Assembly (NCBI GenBank): GCA_022841375.1
Contig: JALHRQ010000010.1
Span: forward strand, 62,001 to 126,000
From: Burkholderiales bacterium
GTDB lineage: Bacteria > Pseudomonadota > Gammaproteobacteria > Burkholderiales > SG8-41
Direction of reading: 5' to 3'
Length of the DNA: 64,000 nt
Shown: positions 25,649 to 34,097 of the stretch, piece by piece
Position numbering within the stretch: position 1 is the first letter of the stretch
How the letters are laid out: every line of letters begins with the position of its first letter
Notes under the pieces: model-generated
What the model saw: the letters and a program-made list of their open reading frames with translations, nothing else
Databases searched by the model: none
What the model was told of the DNA's origin: nothing
Made by a program: the position numbers and the translations under genes

Positions 25649-27067
25649 ATGTCACGCACGCTGATTCGCAACGCCACGCTGGTTTCCATGGACCCGGCCG
25701 TCGGCAACCCCTCCGGCACCGACATCCTGATTGACGGCCCCATCATCGCCGCAGTCGGCAAAAATCTGTCGGCCGATGGAGCAACCGTCATTGATGGCAG
25801 CAACACCATCGTCACGCCCGGAATGGTCAACGCGCATATTCACACCTGGGAATTTTCGCTTCGCGGCATCGGCGCAGGCTGGGTCAGCAGCCGCGATTAC
25901 CACGGCAACATGCACCAGAACCTGGCGACCCGTTACACCGCCCGCGACGTGCATATCGCCAACCTGATCGGTGCGCTGAACCAGATCCACCACGGCACGA
26001 CGACGATCATGGACTGGTGTCACATCCTGAAGGATGAGGAAATGACCGACGCCGCAGTGGATGCCCTGGAAGAGTCCGGCATCCGCGCCGTATTTGCCCG
26101 CGGCACGGTCAAACCGCCGGTCACCCCTGACACCACGCCTTATTACAAGATTCCGTTTCCGCGCGAGGAAATCCGCCGCCTGCGCACCGGGCGCTTTGCT
26201 TCCGACGACCGGCTGGTCACTCTGGCAATGGCCATACTCGGTCCCGACTGGGGTGAATACGATGTGGCCGTGCACGACATCCGCCTCGCACGGGAATTCG
26301 GCCTGATCAACTCCGCACACACCTACGGCCGCAAGGGCAAACGCAAAGTCGAAGACGGCATGCCGCGGCTGGCAAAAGAAGGCCTGCTCGGCCCGGATCA
26401 CAATATCGCCCACGGCAACTGTTTTTCAGAGGACGAACTGAAGATCGTGCTCGACGCGGGTTGCACCATTACCTCGACCTGCTTCACCGAGATGATGAAC
26501 TACGAAAAACCGGCAATGCTCGGGCGCATGATCAAGTTCGGCGCGACCCCTTCCATCGGCAGCGACTGTGATCCGTACTTCAACAGCTCCATGCTGTGGG
26601 TCACCCGCCACGCCTTCCATCACCAGCGTGAACTCGACAACCGCACGCTGCACGCCACCGGCGACTGGCCGGCCAAAACCAACCATGCCACGCACCCGCG
26701 CGATGCCCTTTATTGGGCGACGATGGGTGGCGCCAAGGCCCTGCGTCTGGATCACAAAATCGGTTCGATCACGCCGGGGAAGCAGGCCGACCTCGCGCTG
26801 TTCGATACGCGCGGCATGAATCTGTTCGCTGCGCTGCCCGGCGGCGATCCGGTGCATGCCGTGGTGATGTTCGCGGAAGCCGCGGACGTCCGCGACGTGA
26901 TGGTCGCGGGCAAATTCCTCAAACGCGACGGCCAACTCATTTATCCCGCAGACAAACTGGCCAAACTGCGTGAACAAACACTGGATTCACGCCAGCGCAT
27001 GATGCGCGAAGGAAACTATGTCTACCAACCCGCCCTCAACGGACCACAACCGAAATATCATGTATAA
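25649..27067 (+). CDS. Amidohydrolase family protein (ATZ/TRZ/cytosine deaminase-like)
   Basis: This 472-residue metal hydrolase has metal ligands in the usual places: HxH in GMVNAHIHTWEFS, His in INSAHTYGRKG, His in IAHGNCFSEDE and Asp in TPSIGSDCDPYFN. The composite domain ends with GSITPGKQADLALFD. Relatives deaminate or dechlorinate N-heterocycles and hydrolyse amidines or guanidines. Being next to a guanidinium exporter makes a guanidine- or urea-like product conceivable; this is inference. The following Bug gene starts inside its last codons, so the receptor probably imports its substrate. Confidence 0.87.
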   Translation: MSRTLIRNATLVSMDPAVGNPSGTDILIDGPIIAAVGKNLSADGATVIDGSNTIVTPGMVNAHIHTWEFSLRGIGAGWVSSRDYHGNMHQNLATRYTARDVHIANLIGALNQIHHGTTTIMDWCHILKDEEMTDAAVDALEESGIRAVFARGTVKPPVTPDTTPYYKIPFPREEIRRLRTGRFASDDRLVTLAMAILGPDWGEYDVAVHDIRLAREFGLINSAHTYGRKGKRKVEDGMPRLAKEGLLGPDHNIAHGNCFSEDELKIVLDAGCTITSTCFTEMMNYEKPAMLGRMIKFGATPSIGSDCDPYFNSSMLWVTRHAFHHQRELDNRTLHATGDWPAKTNHATHPRDALYWATMGGAKALRLDHKIGSITPGKQADLALFDTRGMNLFAALPGGDPVHAVVMFAEAADVRDVMVAGKFLKRDGQLIYPADKLAKLREQTLDSRQRMMREGNYVYQPALNGPQPKYHV

Positions 27068-28034
27068 ACAAATACTTGCTGTATGCCTGCTGGCCGCTGC
27101 CACTGCCACTGCTCAGGCACTGGCAGCGAACAGCAGTTTCCCGAGCCGGCCGATGCGCATGATTCACGGCTTCGTACCCGGCGGCAATGTCGATATCACC
27201 GCGCGATTGATAGCCGGCCAGATGACCAGCCTGCTCGGCCAGCAGGTGATCGTTGACGGCCGTCCCGGCGCCGGCGGCACCAATGGCGCAGCCATCGTTG
27301 CCAATAGCGAACCCGATGGTTACACGCTATTCCTGATGGCCTCGGGCCATGCCACCTCGCCTGCGCTCTATCGCAAGCTGCCTTATGACCCGGTCAGGGA
27401 TTTCACGATGATCTCGATGGTCGCCAGCAATCCAATGGTGGTGCTGGCCTCACCCAATTTCGGCGCGAAGTCGATTCGGGAACTGGTGGCCACGGCCAAA
27501 TCAAGTCCCGGGAAAATCAATTACGGAACCGGTGGTATCGGCAGCGGCATGCATCTCGCCGCCGTGCTGTTCGAAGCGCGAGCGGGCGTCCAGATGAACC
27601 ATGTGCCGTACAAGGGGGGCACTGCAGGCCCCCTTGCAGTGATTTCCGGTGAAATTCCGTTGATCTTCACCACCGCGGGCGGCGCCGCCAATTTTGTCAG
27701 CAACGGCCGATTGCGCGCGCTGGCGGTCACCACCAAAAAGCGCTTCTCGCTGTGGCCGGAGGTGCCCACCATCGATGAAACCGTGTTGCCGGGATTTGAT
27801 GTGACTACCTGGTACGCCGTGGCCGCTCCGAAAAACCTGCAGGTGGCATTGGTGGGGCGACTCAACGGAACCGTGCACACCATCCTGCAGCGTCCGGATA
27901 TCCGGGAAAAATTCGTGGCCTTCGGCGCTGAGCCTTATTCAACCAGTGCACGCGATGCCCAGCAGTTCCTCGCATCCGAAGTCTCCCGCTGGACTCAGGT
28001 CGTGCGCGACGCCAAGATTCCGCCTCAGGACTAA
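27060..28034 (+). CDS. Bug family periplasmic receptor
   Basis: From the ATG at 27060 this is 324 residues with signal peptide MYKQILAVCLLAAATATAQALAA. Bug motifs are PSRPMRMIHGFVPGGNVDITAR, VDGRPGAGGTNGA and MNHVPYKGGTAGP. The ATG lies in CATGTATAA, overlapping the amidohydrolase stop by 8 bp, a translational-coupling arrangement. The first codons contain AAACAAATACTT, 12 bases of the AT-rich element found elsewhere in the window. It converges with 28045. Confidence 0.9.
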   Translation: MYKQILAVCLLAAATATAQALAANSSFPSRPMRMIHGFVPGGNVDITARLIAGQMTSLLGQQVIVDGRPGAGGTNGAAIVANSEPDGYTLFLMASGHATSPALYRKLPYDPVRDFTMISMVASNPMVVLASPNFGAKSIRELVATAKSSPGKINYGTGGIGSGMHLAAVLFEARAGVQMNHVPYKGGTAGPLAVISGEIPLIFTTAGGAANFVSNGRLRALAVTTKKRFSLWPEVPTIDETVLPGFDVTTWYAVAAPKNLQVALVGRLNGTVHTILQRPDIREKFVAFGAEPYSTSARDAQQFLASEVSRWTQVVRDAKIPPQD

Positions 28035-28044
28035 ACGCAAAAAA

Positions 28045-28722
28045 TTACTGCTGCGGCGTTACCGCTGCGGGGGCTGGTGTCGCTGGGGCTGCTGATGTCG
28101 CTGGGGCTGCTGATGCTGCTGCGGGGGCTGATGCCGATGCGGGTGCGGGTGCGGGTGCGGGTGCGGGTGCGGGTGCGGGTGCGGGTGCGGGTGCGGGTGC
28201 GGCAACAGGAGCAGGCTCCACGGGCAGCTCGTCCATCACGCCCTCCAGTTCGCACTGATCGCGGCCACGTGTGACTGTCAGGCTGCCGGTGATCTTGCCG
28301 GGCATGCCGCAGAAACGTTCACGGTCAATGTCACGAAACAAAAATTTGACGAACTGCTTCTCGTGATCGATGAGAAAGGATCCCTTCTCCTCTTTCAGCG
28401 TAACGATGGTCACGTGACCGGTGTCTTCCCATTTACTGTAGGCGTCGTCACGGACGATGTGCACCGAGCAGGTCCGCGGTTTCCACTTTGAGTAATAAGC
28501 GATGCTCTTGGTGCGGCCTCCAATCAGCTCAACCGCAATACGTGCGTGACGATCCTCGGTGCCCAGCTTGCACGTCAGCTTCTCCAGCTTGCCCTTCATC
28601 ACTGTGCCTTGCGGCTTCTGCTGTGACTTCTGCTTCGGCGCGCTTTGCTGGGCAGCGACAGGCGCTGCCAGCAATACCGCGAATACTAAACAAGATATTT
28701 TTTTAATTGATAAATAGTTCAT
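28045..28722 (-). CDS. Secreted protein with C-terminal Pro-Ala repeat tail
   Basis: From the ATG at 28722 this is 225 residues. It has a signal peptide (MNYLSIKKISCLVFAVLLAAPVAAQ), a Gln/Lys-rich linker, then a folded domain of about 120 residues with paired cysteines (KLTCKLGTEDRHARI, TCSVHIVRDDAYS, ERFCGMPGKITG, RDQCELEGVMDELP). The last 55 residues are almost only Ala, Pro and Ser. An alternative start at 28746 would overlap the IDH-like stop (TGATG) and couple the two. No family is recognised. The Ala-Pro tail is encoded by a pure hexanucleotide repeat. Confidence 0.65.
   Translation of the reverse strand: MNYLSIKKISCLVFAVLLAAPVAAQQSAPKQKSQQKPQGTVMKGKLEKLTCKLGTEDRHARIAVELIGGRTKSIAYYSKWKPRTCSVHIVRDDAYSKWEDTGHVTIVTLKEEKGSFLIDHEKQFVKFLFRDIDRERFCGMPGKITGSLTVTRGRDQCELEGVMDELPVEPAPVAAPAPAPAPAPAPAPAPAPAPASASAPAAASAAPATSAAPATPAPAAVTPQQ
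28141..28200. repeat. Hexanucleotide tandem repeat, (GGGTGC)x10
   Basis: Sixty bases are ten exact copies of GGGTGC, reading GCACCC (Ala-Pro) on the coding minus strand. Just beside it (28083-28125) are two or more imperfect 18-base CTGGGGCTGCTGATGTCG units. Exact copies with no synonymous drift imply recent expansion. Slippage would change the tail length by two residues without a frameshift. Confidence 0.95.
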
Positions 28723-28745
28723 ATCACTGTTGGGGGTTAAGACCA

Positions 28746-29801
28746 TCAGATCGCCGCCGCAATGGCATCGCCCATCTGCGTGGTGCTCGCATTGCCGCCC
28801 AGATCACCGGTCAGATTTTTGGCTTCGGCAACCACCTTGTCGACCGCGGTATCCATCAGTTTCGCGGCAGCTGTCGCCTTCGCATCATTGCGCGTGCGAC
28901 CCAGCCATTCGAACAGCATCATGCCGGACATGATCATCGCGTACGGATTGGCGATGTTCTTGCCGGCGATGTCCGGCGCCGAGCCGTGCGTGGCCTGCGC
29001 CATTGCCTGTTTCTCGCCGACCACCAATCCCGGCGCCAGCCCCAGACCGCCGACCAGACCCGCACCCAGGTCGGTCATGATGTCGCCGAACTGGTTGGTG
29101 GTGACCACCACGTCATACTGCTGCGGCTTCATCACGGCCTTCATCGCAAAACCGTCGATCAACACTTCCTCGAATTCGACGTCGGGATAATTTTTCGCCA
29201 TGTTGCGGCACTCCTGCGCAAACATGCCGCAGACCAGCCGGTAGACCGGCTCCTTGTGCAATGCGGTGACCTTCTTGCGCTTGCGCGTACGCGCAATTTC
29301 GAACGCCTCGCGGGCGACGCGGCTCGCGCCCTTGCGCGTGACCACGCGCATGCCGATGGCGATGTCATCGTTGGGCTGGAATTCGCCGGTGCCGGCAAAC
29401 ACCACGCTGCTCGACTGCATGCCTTCGGTGGTCTCGCGCAGGAACACGATGTCCACGTTCTTGTGCAACGACGGCAGGTTGGGATAGGACTTCACCGGCT
29501 TGACGTTGGCGAAGAGTTCAAATTTCTTGCGCAGCGGCGGATTGATCCAGGTGTTGTCATGCCGCGGATAAACATTGTGGCCGATCGGGCCCTGCACCCA
29601 GCCGTCGACCGTCTTCAGCGTGTCCACTGTCACTTGCGGCATCGTGTGGCCGTGTGACTCATGGCCCTTGCGTCCGATCGGCAAGGGCAGCCATTCGATT
29701 TGCACACCGGCTTTCGCTGCGGCCGCTTTCATTACCTTTACACATTCCGGCACCACCTCCAGACCAATGTCGTCGCCTTCCAATATTCCTATTTTGTACA
29801 C
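28746..29801 (-). CDS. Isocitrate/isopropylmalate dehydrogenase family protein
   Basis: The GTG at 29801 follows AGGAG by 7 nt and begins MYKIGILEGDDIGLEVVPEC. The product is 351 residues. The metal/substrate-binding Arg lies in RETTEGM, the Lys-Tyr region is KVTALHKEPVYRL, the Asp ligands are in TTNQFGDIMTDLGAGL, and THGSAPDIAGKNIANP is the NAD-binding tail. These enzymes oxidatively decarboxylate 2-hydroxy acids with a 3-carboxylate. The same family occurs at 59684. It is the eighth gene of the long minus-strand operon. Confidence 0.9.
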   Translation of the reverse strand: MYKIGILEGDDIGLEVVPECVKVMKAAAAKAGVQIEWLPLPIGRKGHESHGHTMPQVTVDTLKTVDGWVQGPIGHNVYPRHDNTWINPPLRKKFELFANVKPVKSYPNLPSLHKNVDIVFLRETTEGMQSSSVVFAGTGEFQPNDDIAIGMRVVTRKGASRVAREAFEIARTRKRKKVTALHKEPVYRLVCGMFAQECRNMAKNYPDVEFEEVLIDGFAMKAVMKPQQYDVVVTTNQFGDIMTDLGAGLVGGLGLAPGLVVGEKQAMAQATHGSAPDIAGKNIANPYAMIMSGMMLFEWLGRTRNDAKATAAAKLMDTAVDKVVAEAKNLTGDLGGNASTTQMGDAIAAAI

Positions 29802-29854
29802 TTCCCTGCTCCTTTGCACTCTGTCGTTATTCAACGACATGCGTTTGACTGCAG

Positions 29855-30832
29855 CTATTCAGTGATATCGCCGATCTGCTTGACCACCTGCACAAAGCGT
29901 TCGTTCTGTTCCTTCATGAACGTGGTGAATTCTTCGGGGGAATTGCTGACGATGACCTCCGCCCCGCTGTCGTTGATGCGTTTGATCACTTCGGGATCCG
30001 CCATGGTTTTGACGGCAGCAGCAAACATCCGCTCGATCATCGCGCGCGGCGTCCCGGTCGGGAAGTACACACCCTGCCAGGATCCGGTTTTCATATCCTT
30101 GAAGCCCAGTTCCGGCATGGTCGGTACATCGGGCAAGGCCTTCACCCGCCGGACTGCGGACACACCGAGGATTTTCATCTTGCCGTTGCGCACATGGGGC
30201 ATCACCGAGGCGATACTGACAAACGCCACGCCGACTTCACCGGTCAGCAGTGCGGTGGCCGCAGCACCGGCGCCGCCCTTGTACGGGATATGCACCAGAT
30301 CAATGCCGGCCAGCTTCATGAACTGCTCCATCTCCAGCCTGCCGTTGCTGCCGGCGCCGGCGGAACCGTAATTGAGCTTGCCTTTGTGCAATTTGGCGAA
30401 AGCAATGAATTCCTTCATCGTTTTCACCGGAACCGAAGGATGCACCGCCAAACCCACCGGCACGTCGACAACCTGCGTCACCGGAACAAAATCACGCACC
30501 GGACGCACCGGGAATTTCGGAAAGATGCTCGGGTTGATCGCCATGGTGCCGATGTTGCCGAGCAGGAAGGTGTAGCCGTCGGGCGGCGCTTTCGCCGCGA
30601 CTTCGACACCGATGTTGCCGGAAGCACCTGCCCGGTTATCGATCAGGATCTGCTGACCAAGCTCCTGTTGCAGCCGCGGCTGCATCAGACGCCCTACCAG
30701 ATCCGATGCGCCACCCGGTGCAAAAGGCACCACCATGCGCACCGCGCGCACGGGATAAACATCCGCTGCCTGCACCGGCAGCGCCATGACGAGCGCCAGC
30801 GCGCCCCCTATCATTGCTGTTTTTCTGTTCAT
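29855..30832 (-). CDS. Bug family periplasmic receptor
   Basis: This 325-residue protein has signal peptide MNRKTAMIGGALALVMALPVQAAD. Bug motifs are YPVRAVRMVVPFAPGGASDLVGR, IDNRAGASGNIGVEVAAKAP and VHIPYKGGAGAA. An upstream in-frame ATG at 30841 is possible. It sits between the oxidase and the IDH-like gene in the operon, so it is a candidate importer component for that pathway's substrate. Confidence 0.9.
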   Translation of the reverse strand: MNRKTAMIGGALALVMALPVQAADVYPVRAVRMVVPFAPGGASDLVGRLMQPRLQQELGQQILIDNRAGASGNIGVEVAAKAPPDGYTFLLGNIGTMAINPSIFPKFPVRPVRDFVPVTQVVDVPVGLAVHPSVPVKTMKEFIAFAKLHKGKLNYGSAGAGSNGRLEMEQFMKLAGIDLVHIPYKGGAGAAATALLTGEVGVAFVSIASVMPHVRNGKMKILGVSAVRRVKALPDVPTMPELGFKDMKTGSWQGVYFPTGTPRAMIERMFAAAVKTMADPEVIKRINDSGAEVIVSNSPEEFTTFMKEQNERFVQVVKQIGDITE

Positions 30833-30860
30833 CCTGCCCATCCTGTTGATTGGTTTTTTG

Positions 30861-32087
30861 TTATGCAGACCGCTCAGCTTTTCGCTTTACCGCTGCTTCG
30901 AGCAGCGGATAGGCGCTGACCGGACCCGGCGTACCGAGTATCGGCACTTCGCGCAGCCATTGCGGCCCCAACTGCTTGATCGAGGTCACGCCCATCAGAC
31001 CCATCGCAGTACGCACTTCGAGTTCCATCAGCTCCAGCATGCGCGCCACACCGGCCTCGCCGCCCGCGCTCAAGGCCAGGCCCAGCAGCTTTCCGACGCC
31101 TACTGCGCTCGCACCCAGGCACAACATCTTCACCACATCGGTGCCGCGCTGCACGCCGCCGTCGGCGAGCACTTCGGCGCGACCGGCCACCGCCTTGACC
31201 ACCTCGGCCAGCACTTCAATGCTGCCCTGCGCATGATCAAGCTGGCGTCCGCCGTGATTGGACACGTAGACCACATCCGCGCCGTGTTCGATCGCCAGTA
31301 CGGCATCTTCCGCAGTGGCAATGCCCTTGGCGATCAGCGGCAGTCCCACGCGCTCCTTCATCCACACCAGGTCTTTCCAGTTCAGGCTGGCCTGGTAGGA
31401 CTGGTCGCCGAACCCTTCCTTGACCGGCAGACCGCTGACGATATCGCGCTCGCGGCGGCCGTAGAAATTGCGGTCCACCGTCACGCACAACGCGCCGTAT
31501 TCGGCCTTGCGCACGCGATCGAGTATGCCTTCGATCCAGGTCCGGTCGCCGCGAACATAAAGCTGGAATACCAGTTTTTGCTTAACGGCCTCCTGCGCCG
31601 CTTCCAGACTGGGCTTGGCCGCCGTAGCGATAAACGCCGTGGTGCCGCGCGACACCGCGGCACGCGCCACTGCAGGCCCCCCTTCGTTGTGAACCTTGCC
31701 CAGGAAACCCCCTACCGGCGCCGGGAACACCGGGAACGCCAGTTTCTGACCGAGCAGCGTGGTGCCCAAGTCAATGTTGCGGACGTCAACCAGCACGCGC
31801 TGACGCAGCGCCAGCGCATCAAGACCGGCGCGGTTGCGCCGCAGGGTCATCTCCGAATCGGCGCCACCCATCAGGTGATCCCATACCGGCGCCGGCAGCT
31901 TGCGATGCGCGGCGAGCGCGATTTCCTGAAGGGTGTCGAACTGACCGGGCGCTTTTTTCTCCAGGCCCAGCGGATTGGAAGTTTTTCTGGCGGGTTTCGC
32001 GGCGCTGGCGTTAGCGGCCGGTTTGCGAGCCGGGGATTTTTTACCCGCGGCTTTACTGAGGGATTTTTTGACAGGGGCTACGGCCAT
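30861..32087 (-). CDS. FMN-dependent alpha-hydroxy-acid oxidase with Lys/Ala-rich N-terminal extension
   Basis: This 408-residue protein begins with about 45 residues rich in Lys, Ala and Pro (MAVAPVKKSLSKAAGKK, then ARKPAANASAAKPARK) that the family lacks and that look disordered and strongly basic. The TIM barrel follows: PVFPAPVGGFLGKVHNEGG, LCVTVDRNFYGRRERD, PLIAKGIATAEDA, catalytic VSNHGGRQLDHAQG and VLADGGVQRGTDVVKML. The conserved Tyr before GGA (Y-x-x-GGA) is His here (DHLMGGADSE). It likely oxidises a 2-hydroxy acid made in this pathway. AAGGACC precedes the ATG. Confidence 0.88.
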   Translation of the reverse strand: MAVAPVKKSLSKAAGKKSPARKPAANASAAKPARKTSNPLGLEKKAPGQFDTLQEIALAAHRKLPAPVWDHLMGGADSEMTLRRNRAGLDALALRQRVLVDVRNIDLGTTLLGQKLAFPVFPAPVGGFLGKVHNEGGPAVARAAVSRGTTAFIATAAKPSLEAAQEAVKQKLVFQLYVRGDRTWIEGILDRVRKAEYGALCVTVDRNFYGRRERDIVSGLPVKEGFGDQSYQASLNWKDLVWMKERVGLPLIAKGIATAEDAVLAIEHGADVVYVSNHGGRQLDHAQGSIEVLAEVVKAVAGRAEVLADGGVQRGTDVVKMLCLGASAVGVGKLLGLALSAGGEAGVARMLELMELEVRTAMGLMGVTSIKQLGPQWLREVPILGTPGPVSAYPLLEAAVKRKAERSA

Positions 32088-32140
32088 TGCAATGGTCCTT
32101 CGTTCGGTGAGACTTAACGGTATTTTAATTATTTATTAAT

Positions 32141-32154
32141 AAACAAATACTTAT
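32141..32154 (+). repeat. AT-rich element, copy 2 (core AAACAAATACTTAT)
   Basis: The 14-base core lies within a 50-bp AT-only-like island (about 32112-32160) separating the lyase and FMN-oxidase genes. The core is identical to 9121-9134 and, inverted, 61261-61274. It is the widest gap in the operon (80 bp), so it may hold an internal promoter or processing site. Confidence 0.6.
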
Positions 32155-32167
32155 AAATTCATGCAGT

Positions 32168-33064
32168 TTATTGCCGATTCAGCAGGAAGCGTTTTTCCCA
32201 CTGTTCCACGCCATCCAGTCCGAGCACCTCGTTGTATTCCCTGGACGACAGCATGCGATCACGCACCGCCGCGGTATTGCCGTCGCGCTTCAGAGTGCCC
32301 AGAGCATTCTTGATCGCAAATCCGGCGGCATTGCGTGCCAGCCCCGGGAATATGGCCAGACGGAATCCGAGTTGTTCAATTTCCGGCACCGTCAGTTCAC
32401 CCAGCTTGCCGCCGCCGTCGATATTGACCAGGCACGGCGCGTCGGTTTCCGTGGTCACGCGTTTCAGATCATCGAGGATGGTCGGGCTGTTCTTCAGTTC
32501 GACAAACACCACATCGGCACCGGCTTTGCGGTAGGCCTGACCGCGGCGGATCGCCTCATCCAGTCCGAGGCCGCCCGCGGCATCGGTGCGCGCAATGATG
32601 ATGAAGTCCGGATCCCGGCGCGCCGCAGCCGCCGCTTCGATCTTGCCGACATGTTCTTCCATCGCCACCACCGGCCGCGAGCCCGGCAGATGGCCGCAGC
32701 GTTTGGGCGCGACCTGGTCCTCGATATGAATCGCGGCAACACCCGCGTTTTCGAATTCGCGCACGGTATGCCACACGTTCACCGCGTTGCCATAACCGGT
32801 GTCGGCATCGCAGATCAGCGGAATGTTCACGCAGGCTGCCGCGCGATGCGCATGCGCGGCAAACAAGGTCAGGTCAACCAGGCCGACGTCGGGCTGGCCG
32901 AGCAGACAGGCAGACACGCCGTTGCCGGTCATGTACACCGCCTCAAATCCGGCCTGCTGCACCATCCGCGCGCCGTAAGCGTCGTAAATGCCCGGCGCCA
33001 CGATCATGCCGCCTTCGGTCAGCCGCTTGCGCAACTGCTGTCGTACCGTAAGATTTGCCGCCAC
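32168..33064 (-). CDS. Isocitrate lyase/PEP mutase family C-C lyase (methylisocitrate/dimethylmalate lyase-like)
   Basis: A GTG start gives 298 residues. The Mg-binding motif is CDADTGYGNAVNVWHTVREF. The catalytic loop reads EDQVAPKRCGHLPGSRPV, keeping the Cys of the K-R/K-CGH motif that marks true lyases of the family. IIARTDA and FVELKNSP follow. Such enzymes split 2-hydroxy-3-carboxylates (methylisocitrate, dimethylmalate, petal-death substrates) into a 2-oxo acid and a smaller acid. With LeuCD-like hydratase genes in the operon, a 2,3-dimethylmalate-type lyase is my best guess. No strong ribosome site. Confidence 0.87.
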   Translation of the reverse strand: MAANLTVRQQLRKRLTEGGMIVAPGIYDAYGARMVQQAGFEAVYMTGNGVSACLLGQPDVGLVDLTLFAAHAHRAAACVNIPLICDADTGYGNAVNVWHTVREFENAGVAAIHIEDQVAPKRCGHLPGSRPVVAMEEHVGKIEAAAAARRDPDFIIIARTDAAGGLGLDEAIRRGQAYRKAGADVVFVELKNSPTILDDLKRVTTETDAPCLVNIDGGGKLGELTVPEIEQLGFRLAIFPGLARNAAGFAIKNALGTLKRDGNTAAVRDRMLSSREYNEVLGLDGVEQWEKRFLLNRQ

Positions 33065-33089
33065 GTTTTATGCTCTCGATGTCGAAGTG

Positions 33090-34046
33090 TTACTGTGAAT
33101 CGGTCAGACCGAGCTTCTTCTTCACCGCCTCGGTTTCCTTGATGTCCTGCGCCAGCTGGGCGCGGAATGCATCCGGCCCCTGGAACCCGTCGAGCTGCGA
33201 CACCCGCGTCAGATATGTCTTCCATTCCTGGGTCTGCTGCGCCTTCTGGATTGCTGACGCCAGCCGGTCCACGACCGGTTTCGGCGTGCCGGCCTTCACC
33301 ATGATGCCGCGCCACTGGTAACGCACGACATCCCAGCCTTTTTCCTTGTAGGTCGGCACGTCGGAAAAATCCTCCAGGCGCTTGTCCGAAGACACCGCCA
33401 GCACACGCACCTTGCCGGCATCGATCATCGGCTTGACGTTGCCCGGATTCGTTGCCGCAGCATCGATATGGCCGCCGGCAATCGCGGTCAGTGCCGGCCC
33501 GCCGCCCTGATACGGCACCCAGGTGGTCTTGAACTTAGCCACATCCGAAAACACTTCCCACGCCACGCGGTGCGCGCTGATCGCAAACGGCCCGCCGATG
33601 TTCAGGTAATCCGGCTTCTTGCGGGCAAAGGCGACAAACTGCTCCAGCGTCTTGAACGGCGTCGAGGTATGCACGATCAGGCCGTACGGATCGATCTGCG
33701 AACGCGCCACCATCTGCAGGTCGTCCAGCTTGAATTGCGCGGTCTTTTCGCTGAACAGCGTTGCCAGCGACAATGTATTCGCGGCGATGGTGTAGCCATC
33801 GGCGGCGCCGCGCACCAGCATATTGACCATGACGATGCCCGATCCGCCGGTGCGGTTCTCCACCACCACGTTCTGACCCAGTTCCGGCGTCACCAATTTG
33901 GCCAGCGTCCGTGCATAAATATCCACCGGCGAACCCGCAGCAGACCAGCACAGGATGGTGATCTGCTTGTTCGGATAAGTCTGAGCCTGTGCCAGACCGG
34001 CAAGCCCGGCGAGCGTCAGCAATGCAACGATACGCTTGAGCTTCAT
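33090..34046 (-). CDS. Bug family periplasmic receptor
   Basis: This 318-residue protein has signal peptide MKLKRIVALLTLAGLAGLAQAQ. The first binding loop is unusual: ITILCWSAAGSPVDIYARTL instead of the PFxPGG consensus. VENRTGGSGIVMVNMLVRGA follows. The changed loop suggests a ligand unlike that of the other Bugs. GAGGAGG precedes the ATG. It lies between the MLE-like and lyase genes of the operon. Confidence 0.88.
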   Translation of the reverse strand: MKLKRIVALLTLAGLAGLAQAQTYPNKQITILCWSAAGSPVDIYARTLAKLVTPELGQNVVVENRTGGSGIVMVNMLVRGAADGYTIAANTLSLATLFSEKTAQFKLDDLQMVARSQIDPYGLIVHTSTPFKTLEQFVAFARKKPDYLNIGGPFAISAHRVAWEVFSDVAKFKTTWVPYQGGGPALTAIAGGHIDAAATNPGNVKPMIDAGKVRVLAVSSDKRLEDFSDVPTYKEKGWDVVRYQWRGIMVKAGTPKPVVDRLASAIQKAQQTQEWKTYLTRVSQLDGFQGPDAFRAQLAQDIKETEAVKKKLGLTDSQ

Positions 34047-34097
34047 GTATTCCTCCTCGAATCAATGCCGCGCCTGCCGGAAATCGGCGGCGCTGTT

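Noticed and set aside
28141-28200. CRISPR-like repeat array
   Set aside because: The units are 6 bp with no spacers, so it is a microsatellite in a coding sequence.
28077-28274. Plus-strand ORF through the hexanucleotide repeat
   Set aside because: The (VR)n pattern is only the repeat read in the wrong strand; the minus-strand protein has a signal peptide and cysteines.
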